NCBI GenBank assembly: GCA_023459915.1
Contig: JAEWSN010000033.1
Coordinates: forward strand, 1 to 37,798
Length of the DNA: 37,798 nucleotides
DNA from: Bacillota bacterium
GTDB taxonomy: Bacteria > Bacillota > Clostridia > DSM-8532
Reading direction: 5' to 3'
The first letter of the stretch is position 1. The number at the start of each line of letters is the position of its first letter. The position numbers and the translations under genes were made by a program. Under the pieces are notes generated by a model, which saw nothing but the letters and a program-made list of their open reading frames with translations, was not told where the DNA came from and searched no databases. This document shows positions 31,531-37,798 of this stretch, piece by piece.

Positions 31531-32343
31531 ATGAAACTGGCATTTTCCACATTGGGTTGCCCGGGCTGGTCCTGGGAGGAAATCTATGCCACCGCGAAGG
31601 ATTTGGGACTCGACGGCATCGAAATCCGCGGATTGGAAAACGAGATGTTCGCGCCGGAGGCGAAGCCGTTCCGCGCAGAGAATTTCGACAAGACCATGGC
31701 CATGCTCAAGGCCGGCCACATGGCGTTGCCCATGCTCACTTCGGGCGCCAACCTGGCGGATCGTGAAAACCGCGGGCGGTTCCTGACAGAAGGGAAAAGC
31801 TATATCGATTTGGCCCAACGTACCGGCTCGTCCTTTATCCGCGTACTCGGGGATTTGGCGCCGGCACCGTCTGGGTTTGTGGATCTTACCCTGGTGAAGG
31901 CCTCGTACTTGGATTTGTGCGAATATGCCGCTGACAAGCACGTTCAGGTGCTGATTGAAACCAATGGCGTGTTGGCGGATTCCAATGTCATGGCGGCCTT
32001 CATGGAGGGCGTGAACCATCCCAATGCCGGTGTGCTGTGGGACATTCACCACCCCTGGCGTTTCTTCCACGAAGCACCCGAAGACACGGTCAGCCGCATC
32101 GGCCGTTACGTGAAATACGTGCATATCAAGGATTCCGTGATGAAGAACGGCAAGGTGTCCTACCGGATGCTGGGCTACGGTGATGTTCCGGTACTCGACA
32201 TGCTCAAACAGCTGCATGCGCTCGGCTATGACGGCTACGTGTCGCTGGAATGGGTGAAGCGCTGGAACCCCGATCTCCAGGAACCCGGCGTCGTCTTCTC
32301 GCACTTCGTCAGCTACATGGGCTACCTCATCAGAACCATATAG
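31531..32343 (+). CDS. Sugar phosphate isomerase/epimerase-like TIM barrel protein
   Basis: 270-residue xylose isomerase-like barrel. It starts LAFSTLGCPGWSWEEIYATAKDLGLDGIEIRGL, with likely metal ligands E in VLIETNG, D and H in LWDIHHPWRF, H in YVHIKD and E in VSLEWVKRW. It is distant from the similar family member at 24828. GGAGG lies just before the ATG, and the gene follows the acyl-CoA synthetase by 13 bp. The substrate is unknown; neighbours suggest part of a small catabolic pathway joining a cyclic or sugar-like compound to CoA chemistry. Confidence 0.85.
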   Translation: MKLAFSTLGCPGWSWEEIYATAKDLGLDGIEIRGLENEMFAPEAKPFRAENFDKTMAMLKAGHMALPMLTSGANLADRENRGRFLTEGKSYIDLAQRTGSSFIRVLGDLAPAPSGFVDLTLVKASYLDLCEYAADKHVQVLIETNGVLADSNVMAAFMEGVNHPNAGVLWDIHHPWRFFHEAPEDTVSRIGRYVKYVHIKDSVMKNGKVSYRMLGYGDVPVLDMLKQLHALGYDGYVSLEWVKRWNPDLQEPGVVFSHFVSYMGYLIRTI

Positions 32344-32354
32344 GGGTATTCACA

Positions 32355-33176
32355 ATGGAACCAGTCAACGGTGGCATCATCGACTTTCACGCGCATATTT
32401 TTCCGGAGGCGCTCGCAGAGCGGGCGGTCGCCAACATCGGCAACCATTATGGGATTGAAATGCATGGCAGGGGTCGGCTTGACGAGTTGAACGCTTCCGC
32501 GGAGAACGCCGGTGTTTCGCGTGTGGTGCTGCTTTCCACCGCCATCAAGCCGTCGCAGACGGAGTCGGTGAACCGGTGGCTGGCTTCCCGACAGAACGAG
32601 CGGTTTGTCGCGTTCGGCGCGCTGCATCCGGATTCCGGGGATCCGGAGCAGGATTTCGACACCTTGCTGTCACTTGGTCTGCATGGCGTGAAGCTGCATC
32701 CGGAATTCCAGGTGTTCGATATCGATGACCCCAAAATGGACCGGCTGTACCGTTGTATCGGCGGCGCCGTCCCCATCATGATGCATGTGGGGGATCCCCG
32801 CCATGATCATTCCGCGCCCATACGTCTGCGCCGTGTGCTGGATCGCCATCCGGAGCTCCGCATCATCGCCGCGCACCTGGGTGGGTATGAGCGCTGGGAA
32901 GAGGCACGGGAAACGCTCATCGGGCTTCCCATCTGGCTGGATACTTCCAGCGCGTTGTGGGCGATGCCACCGGAAGAGGCCGTGGATTTGATGCGCAGTC
33001 ATGGCATGGCGCGGGTGGTGTTCGGAACCGACTATCCCGTGAACGATCATGCGCGTGAACTGGCACTGTTCAACCGGCTCGCCCTGACACCCGCGGAAAG
33101 ACAGGCGATACTGCACGACAACGGCGCCCGGCTCCTGCAGTCCATGGGCTGCGGGCTTGTCGGGAAGGATGCGTGA
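32355..33176 (+). CDS. Amidohydrolase 2 family metal-dependent hydrolase or decarboxylase
   Basis: 273-residue TIM-barrel protein of the amidohydrolase 2 family (PF04909), which includes ACMSD-type decarboxylases and lactone hydrolases. The metal motif is IIDFHAHIFPE near the N terminus; further ligands are H in VKLHPEF, H in IMMHVGD, H in IIAAHLGG and D in VVFGTDYPV. GTDYP is the usual catalytic aspartate loop. There is no strong ribosome site (GGGGTATT), so translation may be coupled to the gene 11 bp upstream. It ends the three-gene operon. Confidence 0.87.
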   Translation: MEPVNGGIIDFHAHIFPEALAERAVANIGNHYGIEMHGRGRLDELNASAENAGVSRVVLLSTAIKPSQTESVNRWLASRQNERFVAFGALHPDSGDPEQDFDTLLSLGLHGVKLHPEFQVFDIDDPKMDRLYRCIGGAVPIMMHVGDPRHDHSAPIRLRRVLDRHPELRIIAAHLGGYERWEEARETLIGLPIWLDTSSALWAMPPEEAVDLMRSHGMARVVFGTDYPVNDHARELALFNRLALTPAERQAILHDNGARLLQSMGCGLVGKDA

Positions 33177-33195
33177 ATGACCGCGTTTCCGCCTG

Positions 33196-33224
33196 TTCCG
33201 CCAATTGCCCTTTTCTGGTATGAT
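33196..33224 (+). promoter_or_regulatory. Candidate promoter of the uppS-cdsA-dxr-rseP-ispG cluster
   Basis: TTCCGC (33196-33201), a 17-bp spacer and TATGAT (33219-33224). A transcript from here would begin near 33231, after the in-frame ATG at 33227, which supports the downstream uppS start at 33320. Confidence 0.4.
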
Positions 33225-33319
33225 GAATGGGACACATCGGGTGCTGCCCGACCTGTCGGCAAGCTGTCCCTGCATTGACACGGGGCAGGAATTTACCGGA
33301 TTGGACGGCATCGCAACGC

Positions 33320-34066
33320 ATGTTCGGATTTGGACGGAAAAAGAACGGGAATATCGACCCTGGCAGACTTCCGCGGCATATCGCGTTCATTATGGACGGC
33401 AACGGCCGGTGGGCGAAGCGGCGCGGTCTTTCGCGCACCTTTGGACACGCGGAGGGGTCAAGGCAACTCAAGGAAATCGTCAAGGCCTGCTACAATCTTC
33501 ACATATCCTGCGTTTCCGTCTATGCGTTTTCAACCGAGAACTGGGTGCGTCCGAAGGAAGAGGTCGATCAGCTGATGCGGTTGCTGCTCGAATACCTGCG
33601 CGGCGCGCTTGAGGATCTGGAGGATCGGAAGGTCCGCATCCGTATCATTGGGTCCCGGGAGGGGCTCCCCGCTGAGATTTTACAGGAGATTGACCATGTG
33701 GAAACGGCGACGGCGCATTTTTCCGACATGGATTTTCTTATTTGCATCAATTATGGCGGTCGCCAAGAGCTGGTGCAGGCCATACGCCGTATCGCATCCG
33801 AAGCGGTTGCGGGCATGCTGACACCTGCCCAAATAGATGAGACCAGCGTTGCGGATCGCCTGTATACGGCTGGTCTGCCGGATCCGGACTTGCTGATTCG
33901 AACCTCGGGCGAGCAGCGCCTCAGCAATTACATGCCCTGGCAAACCGCCTACACCGAATTCCTGTTTCCTGATGTCCTGTGGCCGGACTTCCGGGAGCGC
34001 CACCTGCGGGAAGCCCTGCAGGCATACGCTGGCCGCAATCGCAGGTTCGGAGGGGTGGAAGAATGA
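33320..34066 (+). CDS. uppS: Isoprenyl transferase (undecaprenyl diphosphate synthase)
   Basis: cis-Prenyltransferase that extends farnesyl diphosphate with IPP to the C55 lipid carrier for cell-wall synthesis. The 248-residue protein has the catalytic D26 in FIMDGNGRWAKRRG, SVYAFSTENWVRP, the IPP-binding LLIRTSGEQRLSNYMPWQ and AYTEFLFPDVLWPDF, all diagnostic. The ATG at 33320 has only a weak ribosome site (GGACGG), and the frame is open back to 33227; start choice rests on the promoter position and on homologue length. Its last bases overlap the cdsA start (ATGA). Confidence 0.94.
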   Translation: MFGFGRKKNGNIDPGRLPRHIAFIMDGNGRWAKRRGLSRTFGHAEGSRQLKEIVKACYNLHISCVSVYAFSTENWVRPKEEVDQLMRLLLEYLRGALEDLEDRKVRIRIIGSREGLPAEILQEIDHVETATAHFSDMDFLICINYGGRQELVQAIRRIASEAVAGMLTPAQIDETSVADRLYTAGLPDPDLLIRTSGEQRLSNYMPWQTAYTEFLFPDVLWPDFRERHLREALQAYAGRNRRFGGVEE

Positions 34067-34968
34067 GACAACGCGTAATCAGCGGTGTGATTGGATCGGT
34101 CCTGCTGGTGGGGGCGTTGCTCGCGCCGCCGTTTGTTCTGATGCTGGTCGCGTTGGCGGCCTCCCTGATTGCCATTTTGGAATTCCGGCAGGCGGCGCAT
34201 TCCGTGCAGCGCATCGTCGATCCGGTCACGGCCGTCCTGATGACGGTGATGTTGTTGGGGAACTCCCGTTTCAGTGATCCCATTGCGTTTGCGGGGATGG
34301 CCGGGGCGGTGGATGCCTGGCCGGAGGCCGTTCGCGCGCTTGGCACGCTGGGCTTGTCTGTGGGACAGGGTATTTTTTCCGGCGACGCGGTCCGGGTAAT
34401 GGCCTTTGCCTGCATTCTGTGGCTGTTTGGTCGCCTGGTTTTCCAACATGGCAAGTTTCATCTGGATGATTTGGCAATGACCTTTACCGCCATTCTCTAC
34501 ATTCCGTTCCTGATGTCCTTTGTGGCCCAGGTGCGGGGTATGGTGCATGGAGAGTGGCTTATTTGGTGCGTTGCCATAGGCGCGATTATCACGGACACCT
34601 TCTGCTACTTTTCCGGGGTCACATTTGGGCGTCGCAAGCTCCTGCCGGACGTCAGCCCGAAAAAGACAGTGGAAGGCGCCATCGGTGGGGTTGTTGGTTG
34701 CACGGTTATCATGACCGGGTTTGGCTTTCTGGTGCCGCAGGCGGTTCGGGCGGATATTCCATGGGTACATTTTCTGTTGTTGGGACTGCTTTGCGGGGTC
34801 ATTTCCCAGTTGGGAGACTGGTCTGCTTCCGCCATCAAGCGAAGTGCCGGCATCAAGGATTTTGGCAAACTCATTCCCGGGCATGGCGGCATACTCGACA
34901 GGCTGGACAGCATTCTGTTCGTTGCGCCTGTTGTCTACCTGTACCTGCGCGCGCTTGGGAGCTTTTGA
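34063..34968 (+). CDS. cdsA: Phosphatidate cytidylyltransferase
   Basis: Membrane enzyme that makes CDP-diacylglycerol from phosphatidate and CTP, downstream of PlsC. The 301-residue protein is strongly hydrophobic with about eight membrane segments and ends with the CDP-DAG synthase signature S-x3-KR-x4-KD-x3-PGHGG-x2-DR-D (SAIKRSAGIKDFGK followed by LIPGHGGILDRLDS). The ATG at 34063 overlaps the uppS stop and follows GGAGGGG. A longer frame from 33979 lies wholly inside uppS and is not needed. Confidence 0.95.
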   Translation: MRQRVISGVIGSVLLVGALLAPPFVLMLVALAASLIAILEFRQAAHSVQRIVDPVTAVLMTVMLLGNSRFSDPIAFAGMAGAVDAWPEAVRALGTLGLSVGQGIFSGDAVRVMAFACILWLFGRLVFQHGKFHLDDLAMTFTAILYIPFLMSFVAQVRGMVHGEWLIWCVAIGAIITDTFCYFSGVTFGRRKLLPDVSPKKTVEGAIGGVVGCTVIMTGFGFLVPQAVRADIPWVHFLLLGLLCGVISQLGDWSASAIKRSAGIKDFGKLIPGHGGILDRLDSILFVAPVVYLYLRALGSF

Positions 34969-35044
34969 TTGAAGAAACCCAGGCATGGTTGCCACGGCAA
35001 CCGTTGTCACTTGGAAGAAGAATGAGTGGGAAGGACAGCTGAGC

Positions 35045-36193
35045 ATGACGGAATGCGTTTCCATACTGGGCGCCACCGGCTCCATTGGCACACAAACCCT
35101 TGAGGTGTGTGGTCATTTGGGCATTCGCGTTGGCGCGCTCGCGGCCGGTTCTGACATCAGGCGTTTGGAAACGCAAATCAGGCAGGTGCATCCCAGGCTG
35201 GCAGTTGTGGCAGACCAGGCTTTGGCCAGACAGCTCGCTGTCGCCGTGGCCGACACGGACACCAGGGTTGCGGGAGGACCGGAGGCGCTCATCGAGGCGG
35301 CCACCCTGCCGCAGGCAGATACGGTGCTCACCGCCGTGGTTGGCTCCGTGGGCCTGCTGCCAACCGTGGAAGCCATTCGGGCGGGCAAGCGCATCGCGCT
35401 GGCCAACAAGGAAACCCTGGTGGCGGCTGGCAGCATCATCATGCCGCTGGCCCGGGAATATGGCGTGGACATTCTGCCGGTGGACAGTGAGCATTCGGCG
35501 CTGTTTCAGTCGCTGGCCGGCAATCGTGCCGAAGACGTGGAAACCTTGCTGCTGACCGCTTCCGGTGGGCCGTTTCGCGGCTTCACCGCCGAACAGCTCC
35601 GGTCCGTGACCCGGGAACAGGCGCTGAAGCATCCCAATTGGGCCATGGGCAGCAAAATCACCATCGATTCGGCCACCATGATGAACAAAGGCCTGGAGGT
35701 TATCGAAGCGCACTGGCTGTTTAGTGTGCCGGGTGAACGCATTGAGGTGCTGGTGCATCCGCAAAGCATCATCCATTCTGCTGTCGCGTACCGGGATGGG
35801 ACCATCATCGCCCAGCTCGGCGCGCCAGACATGCGAATCCCCATCCAACTGGCGCTGACCTGGCCGGAACGGCAGCCGAACCCTTTCCGTCGGGTGTCAT
35901 TGACCGACATGGCCATGTTGACCTTTGAGAAACCGGACATGACCGTGTTTCGCTGCCTGGGCCTGGCATATGAAGCGCTGGCGGCCGGCGGCACCGCGCC
36001 TGCGGTGATGAACGCGGCCAATGAGGTGGCGGTTGCGTCTTTACTGGCAGGCACCGTCACCTTCGCACGCATTCCGGAAGTGGTGGAAATGGCGCTGTCC
36101 AGACATCGGGTGGTACACAATCCCACCCTTGAAGACATCTCGGAAGCAGATCGGGAAGGGCGCGCGTTGGCCGCCGCCTTTCTGAAACAATGA
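35045..36193 (+). CDS. dxr: 1-deoxy-D-xylulose 5-phosphate reductoisomerase
   Basis: Second MEP-pathway enzyme, converting DXP to MEP with NADPH. The 382-residue protein has the NADPH motif ILGATGSIGTQTLEV, LANKETLVAAG, the metal and substrate residues in LPVDSEHSALFQ, the flexible loop PFRG then ALKHPNWAMGSKITIDSATMMNKGLEVIEAHWLF, and the C-terminal AANEVAV helix. The ATG at 35045 follows an AAGGA site. In the 76-bp spacer before it, GGTTGCC-AC-GGCAACC (34987-35002) is a small hairpin without a T tract. Confidence 0.96.
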   Translation: MTECVSILGATGSIGTQTLEVCGHLGIRVGALAAGSDIRRLETQIRQVHPRLAVVADQALARQLAVAVADTDTRVAGGPEALIEAATLPQADTVLTAVVGSVGLLPTVEAIRAGKRIALANKETLVAAGSIIMPLAREYGVDILPVDSEHSALFQSLAGNRAEDVETLLLTASGGPFRGFTAEQLRSVTREQALKHPNWAMGSKITIDSATMMNKGLEVIEAHWLFSVPGERIEVLVHPQSIIHSAVAYRDGTIIAQLGAPDMRIPIQLALTWPERQPNPFRRVSLTDMAMLTFEKPDMTVFRCLGLAYEALAAGGTAPAVMNAANEVAVASLLAGTVTFARIPEVVEMALSRHRVVHNPTLEDISEADREGRALAAAFLKQ

Positions 36194-36263
36194 CAAACAT
36201 GCCGGCAGCCGTGACAGCAAAAACAGATGCGTTGCCGGTGGGAACAGACATAAAGGAGAAAAC

Positions 36264-37556
36264 ATGAACCTGATTGTCGCGCTGGCAGTCCTCAGTCTTT
36301 TGATACTGGTCCATGAATTGGGCCACTTTTCCGTCGCGAAAGCGTGCGGTATCCGTGTGCTGGAGTTTTCCATGTTCATGGGACCCAAGCTGCTGGCTTT
36401 CAAAAAAGGGGAGACCCAATACACCCTGCGCCTCATTCCCATGGGCGGGTATGTAAAGCTGGAGGGAGAGGAGACGGCCTCCGACGACCCAAGGGCATTC
36501 AACAAACAAAAAATCTGGAAGCGCTTTCTCGTGATGGCGGCCGGATCCACCATGAACATCCTGCTGGCCTTCATCCTCATCAGCTCCTACACCATGGCCG
36601 CAGGGGTTCTGACAAACCGGGTGGATTCTTTTGGGACGGAATCCCCGTTCCAGCAGGCCGGCATGAAGGAAGGCGATCGGCTGGTATCGTGGGATGGCCG
36701 CGCCATCCATGATCTGAACACGGATCTCACCATGTTCCTGTACAACGCGAAAGAGGAGCCTTTTGACATCGCCTGGCTCGACGAAACCGGCACACGGCGT
36801 ACCGCCACCATCACCCTGCCGAGAACGGAACCGACGTACCGGCTTGGGTTTTCCGTAGTGATGGAAAACGACGTCCCCTCCAATCTCATCGACTTTGTGG
36901 AACCGGATTCTCCGATTCAGTTGGCGGGAATGAAGCATGGCGACAGAATTGTACGGATAGATGGCGTGGAAGTGGCCAATCGTGAGGCCATCGTGGCGTA
37001 TTTGAACGCTGGCCGGCCCGAAGGCAATCCACCGGTCACGCTGACCGTACAGCGTGGCGAACAGTCGCTCATCTTCAGGGACATCGAGCCGTTCATGGAC
37101 TCCCGGTTTTATCTCGATACCGGGTTTGCGGTGGATCAACCCTCTTTTTTCGGTTCTCTGGCCGCCGCTTGGCGGTATTCGCTCTCTACCATCCGCATGG
37201 TGCTGACCACGCTTGGCTGGTTGTTCACCGGTCAGATATCGTTCAGCAATCTGAGCGGCCCGGTCGGTATCGTGGGAACCATAGGTACCGTGGTGGAACG
37301 GGAGGTCTCCCTGACCGACAAGCTGTTGGGCCTGGCCAGTCTGGGCGCCTTGCTGAGCCTGAATCTGGGCGTGATGAACCTTATCCCGTTCCCCGCGTTG
37401 GACGGCAGCAAGCTGGTGCTGCTGCTGATAGAAAAAATACGGCGGAAGCCGCTCCCTCCGGAAAAGGAAGGGCTGATATCGCTCATCGGTTTTGCCTTGC
37501 TGATTCTGGTGTTGATTGCCACGCTGTTCAATGACATCCCCCGTTGGATTCTTTAG
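36264..37556 (+). CDS. rseP: Site-2 zinc metalloprotease RseP/RasP
   Basis: Intramembrane protease that cuts anti-sigma factors or remnant peptides within the membrane. The 430-residue protein has the zinc motif HELGH (H17, E18, H21) in its first membrane segment, a second conserved GGYVKLEGE loop, and the third ligand aspartate in NLIPFPALDG near the C terminus. Between them are two PDZ-like domains (FQQAGMKEGDRLVSWDG and IQLAGMKHGDRIVRIDG), where Bacillus RasP has one and E. coli RseP two. AAAGGAGAAAAC precedes the ATG. The position between dxr and ispG is standard. Confidence 0.95.
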   Translation: MNLIVALAVLSLLILVHELGHFSVAKACGIRVLEFSMFMGPKLLAFKKGETQYTLRLIPMGGYVKLEGEETASDDPRAFNKQKIWKRFLVMAAGSTMNILLAFILISSYTMAAGVLTNRVDSFGTESPFQQAGMKEGDRLVSWDGRAIHDLNTDLTMFLYNAKEEPFDIAWLDETGTRRTATITLPRTEPTYRLGFSVVMENDVPSNLIDFVEPDSPIQLAGMKHGDRIVRIDGVEVANREAIVAYLNAGRPEGNPPVTLTVQRGEQSLIFRDIEPFMDSRFYLDTGFAVDQPSFFGSLAAAWRYSLSTIRMVLTTLGWLFTGQISFSNLSGPVGIVGTIGTVVEREVSLTDKLLGLASLGALLSLNLGVMNLIPFPALDGSKLVLLLIEKIRRKPLPPEKEGLISLIGFALLILVLIATLFNDIPRWIL

Positions 37557-37598
37557 CAGGAACAGACAGTGTGCCACCATACTTGAAAGGATGCATCC

Positions 37599-37798
37599 AT
37601 GGAGACGACCGGGTTTATGAATAAACGGAATAAGACCAGACAGGTGCGGGTCGGCGCGTTGCGCATTGGCGGCGACGCGCCCATCACCATCCAGTCCATG
37701 ACCAATACGCGTACCTCCGATGTGGCGGCGACCATCGCGCAGGTTCAGGTGCTCGAGGCTGCCGGCTGCGACATCATTCGTGTGGCGGTGCCCGATAT
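37599..37798 (+). CDS. ispG: 4-hydroxy-3-methylbut-2-enyl diphosphate synthase, 5' part
   Basis: The first 66 codons of IspG (GcpE), the [4Fe-4S] enzyme that makes HMBPP, the substrate of IspH encoded at 9760. The visible part, KTRQVRVGALRIGGDAPITI then QSMTNTRTSDVAATIAQV and AAGCDIIRVAVPD, is the conserved N-terminal barrel strand region. The ATG at 37599 follows AAAGG; a second in-frame ATG at 37617 is closer to the usual N terminus. The gene is cut by the window end, so the C-terminal cluster-binding domain is not seen. Confidence 0.93.
   Translation, partial: METTGFMNKRNKTRQVRVGALRIGGDAPITIQSMTNTRTSDVAATIAQVQVLEAAGCDIIRVAVPD

Noticed and set aside
33227..33319. N-terminal extension of UppS with a CCPTC motif
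   Set aside because: The best promoter would start transcription downstream of this ATG, and the family begins at about residue 1 of the shorter form. The Cys motif looks accidental.
34987..35002. GGCAACCGTT shared by the dxr leader hairpin and the 23527 repeat as a common regulatory site
   Set aside because: The shared core is only 10 bp and flanks differ; GC-rich short inverted repeats are frequent here, so chance is the simpler explanation.

Overview
The window is a GC-rich stretch (around 60% GC by eye), densely packed and almost entirely co-directional on the + strand; only an AraC-type regulator (23789-24697) lies on the minus strand. The gene content points to an anaerobic, high-GC member of the Clostridia (Bacillota). 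The indicators are an IspH-ribosomal protein S1 fusion, the flavoprotein/HutP-like/cmk/plsC/ispH-S1 gene order, a YtvI-like permease, an H-NOX chemoreceptor carrying the full oxygen-binding pocket known from an obligately anaerobic thermophile, and the uppS-cdsA-dxr-rseP-ispG cluster. No species can be named from the sequence alone.

Layout. 75-1992: trpS and a stand-alone trpF. 2243-5256: Fe-S assembly pair (cysteine desulfurase, IscU with a Cys/His-rich tail), then a permease. 5458-7570: RpiR/SIS regulator overlapping a BaiN-like flavoprotein. 7841-11784: HutP-like protein, cmk, plsC and ispH-S1, ended by a strong terminator. 12027-18028: cheR, a 56-residue protein, ruvA, an H-NOX chemoreceptor, ruvB, proC and a NUDIX hydrolase; the chemoreceptor sits between ruvA and ruvB. 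18218-20397: a XerD-like recombinase with altered catalytic residues, and prephenate dehydrogenase. 20509-21471: tRNA-Arg(UCU) followed by an 886-bp islet bounded by an exact 35-bp repeat of the tRNA 3' end and carrying only a HicA/HicB-like pair. 21619-23468: uridine kinase and a NYN/OST-HTH protein. 23469-23788: gene-free, hairpin- and repeat-rich. 23789-26886: AraC regulator divergent from a sugar isomerase-like gene and a Gfo/Idh/MocA dehydrogenase. 27164-29610: carboxynorspermidine (carboxyspermidine) dehydrogenase and decarboxylase. 29850-33176: acyl-CoA synthetase, TIM-barrel isomerase and amidohydrolase, an operon of unknown pathway. 33320-37798: uppS, cdsA, dxr, rseP and the start of ispG.

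How the genes work together. dxr, ispG and ispH are steps of the MEP isoprenoid pathway and uppS uses its product for the cell-wall lipid carrier. plsC and cdsA make phosphatidate and CDP-diacylglycerol. cheR can methylate the neighbouring chemoreceptor. RuvA and RuvB form the branch-migration motor.

The most unusual structure is the plsC-ispH junction (9648-9762). Eight 14-bp units begin exactly at the plsC stop codon, and a ninth unit start is the ispH start codon. Each unit reads as a five-codon minicistron whose TGA overlaps the next ATG/GTG, a chain of ATGA/GTGA junctions not set by any one frame. The tRNA-bounded HicAB islet and the H-NOX receptor splitting ruvAB are the next most notable. 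Several other spacers also carry short tandem repeats.
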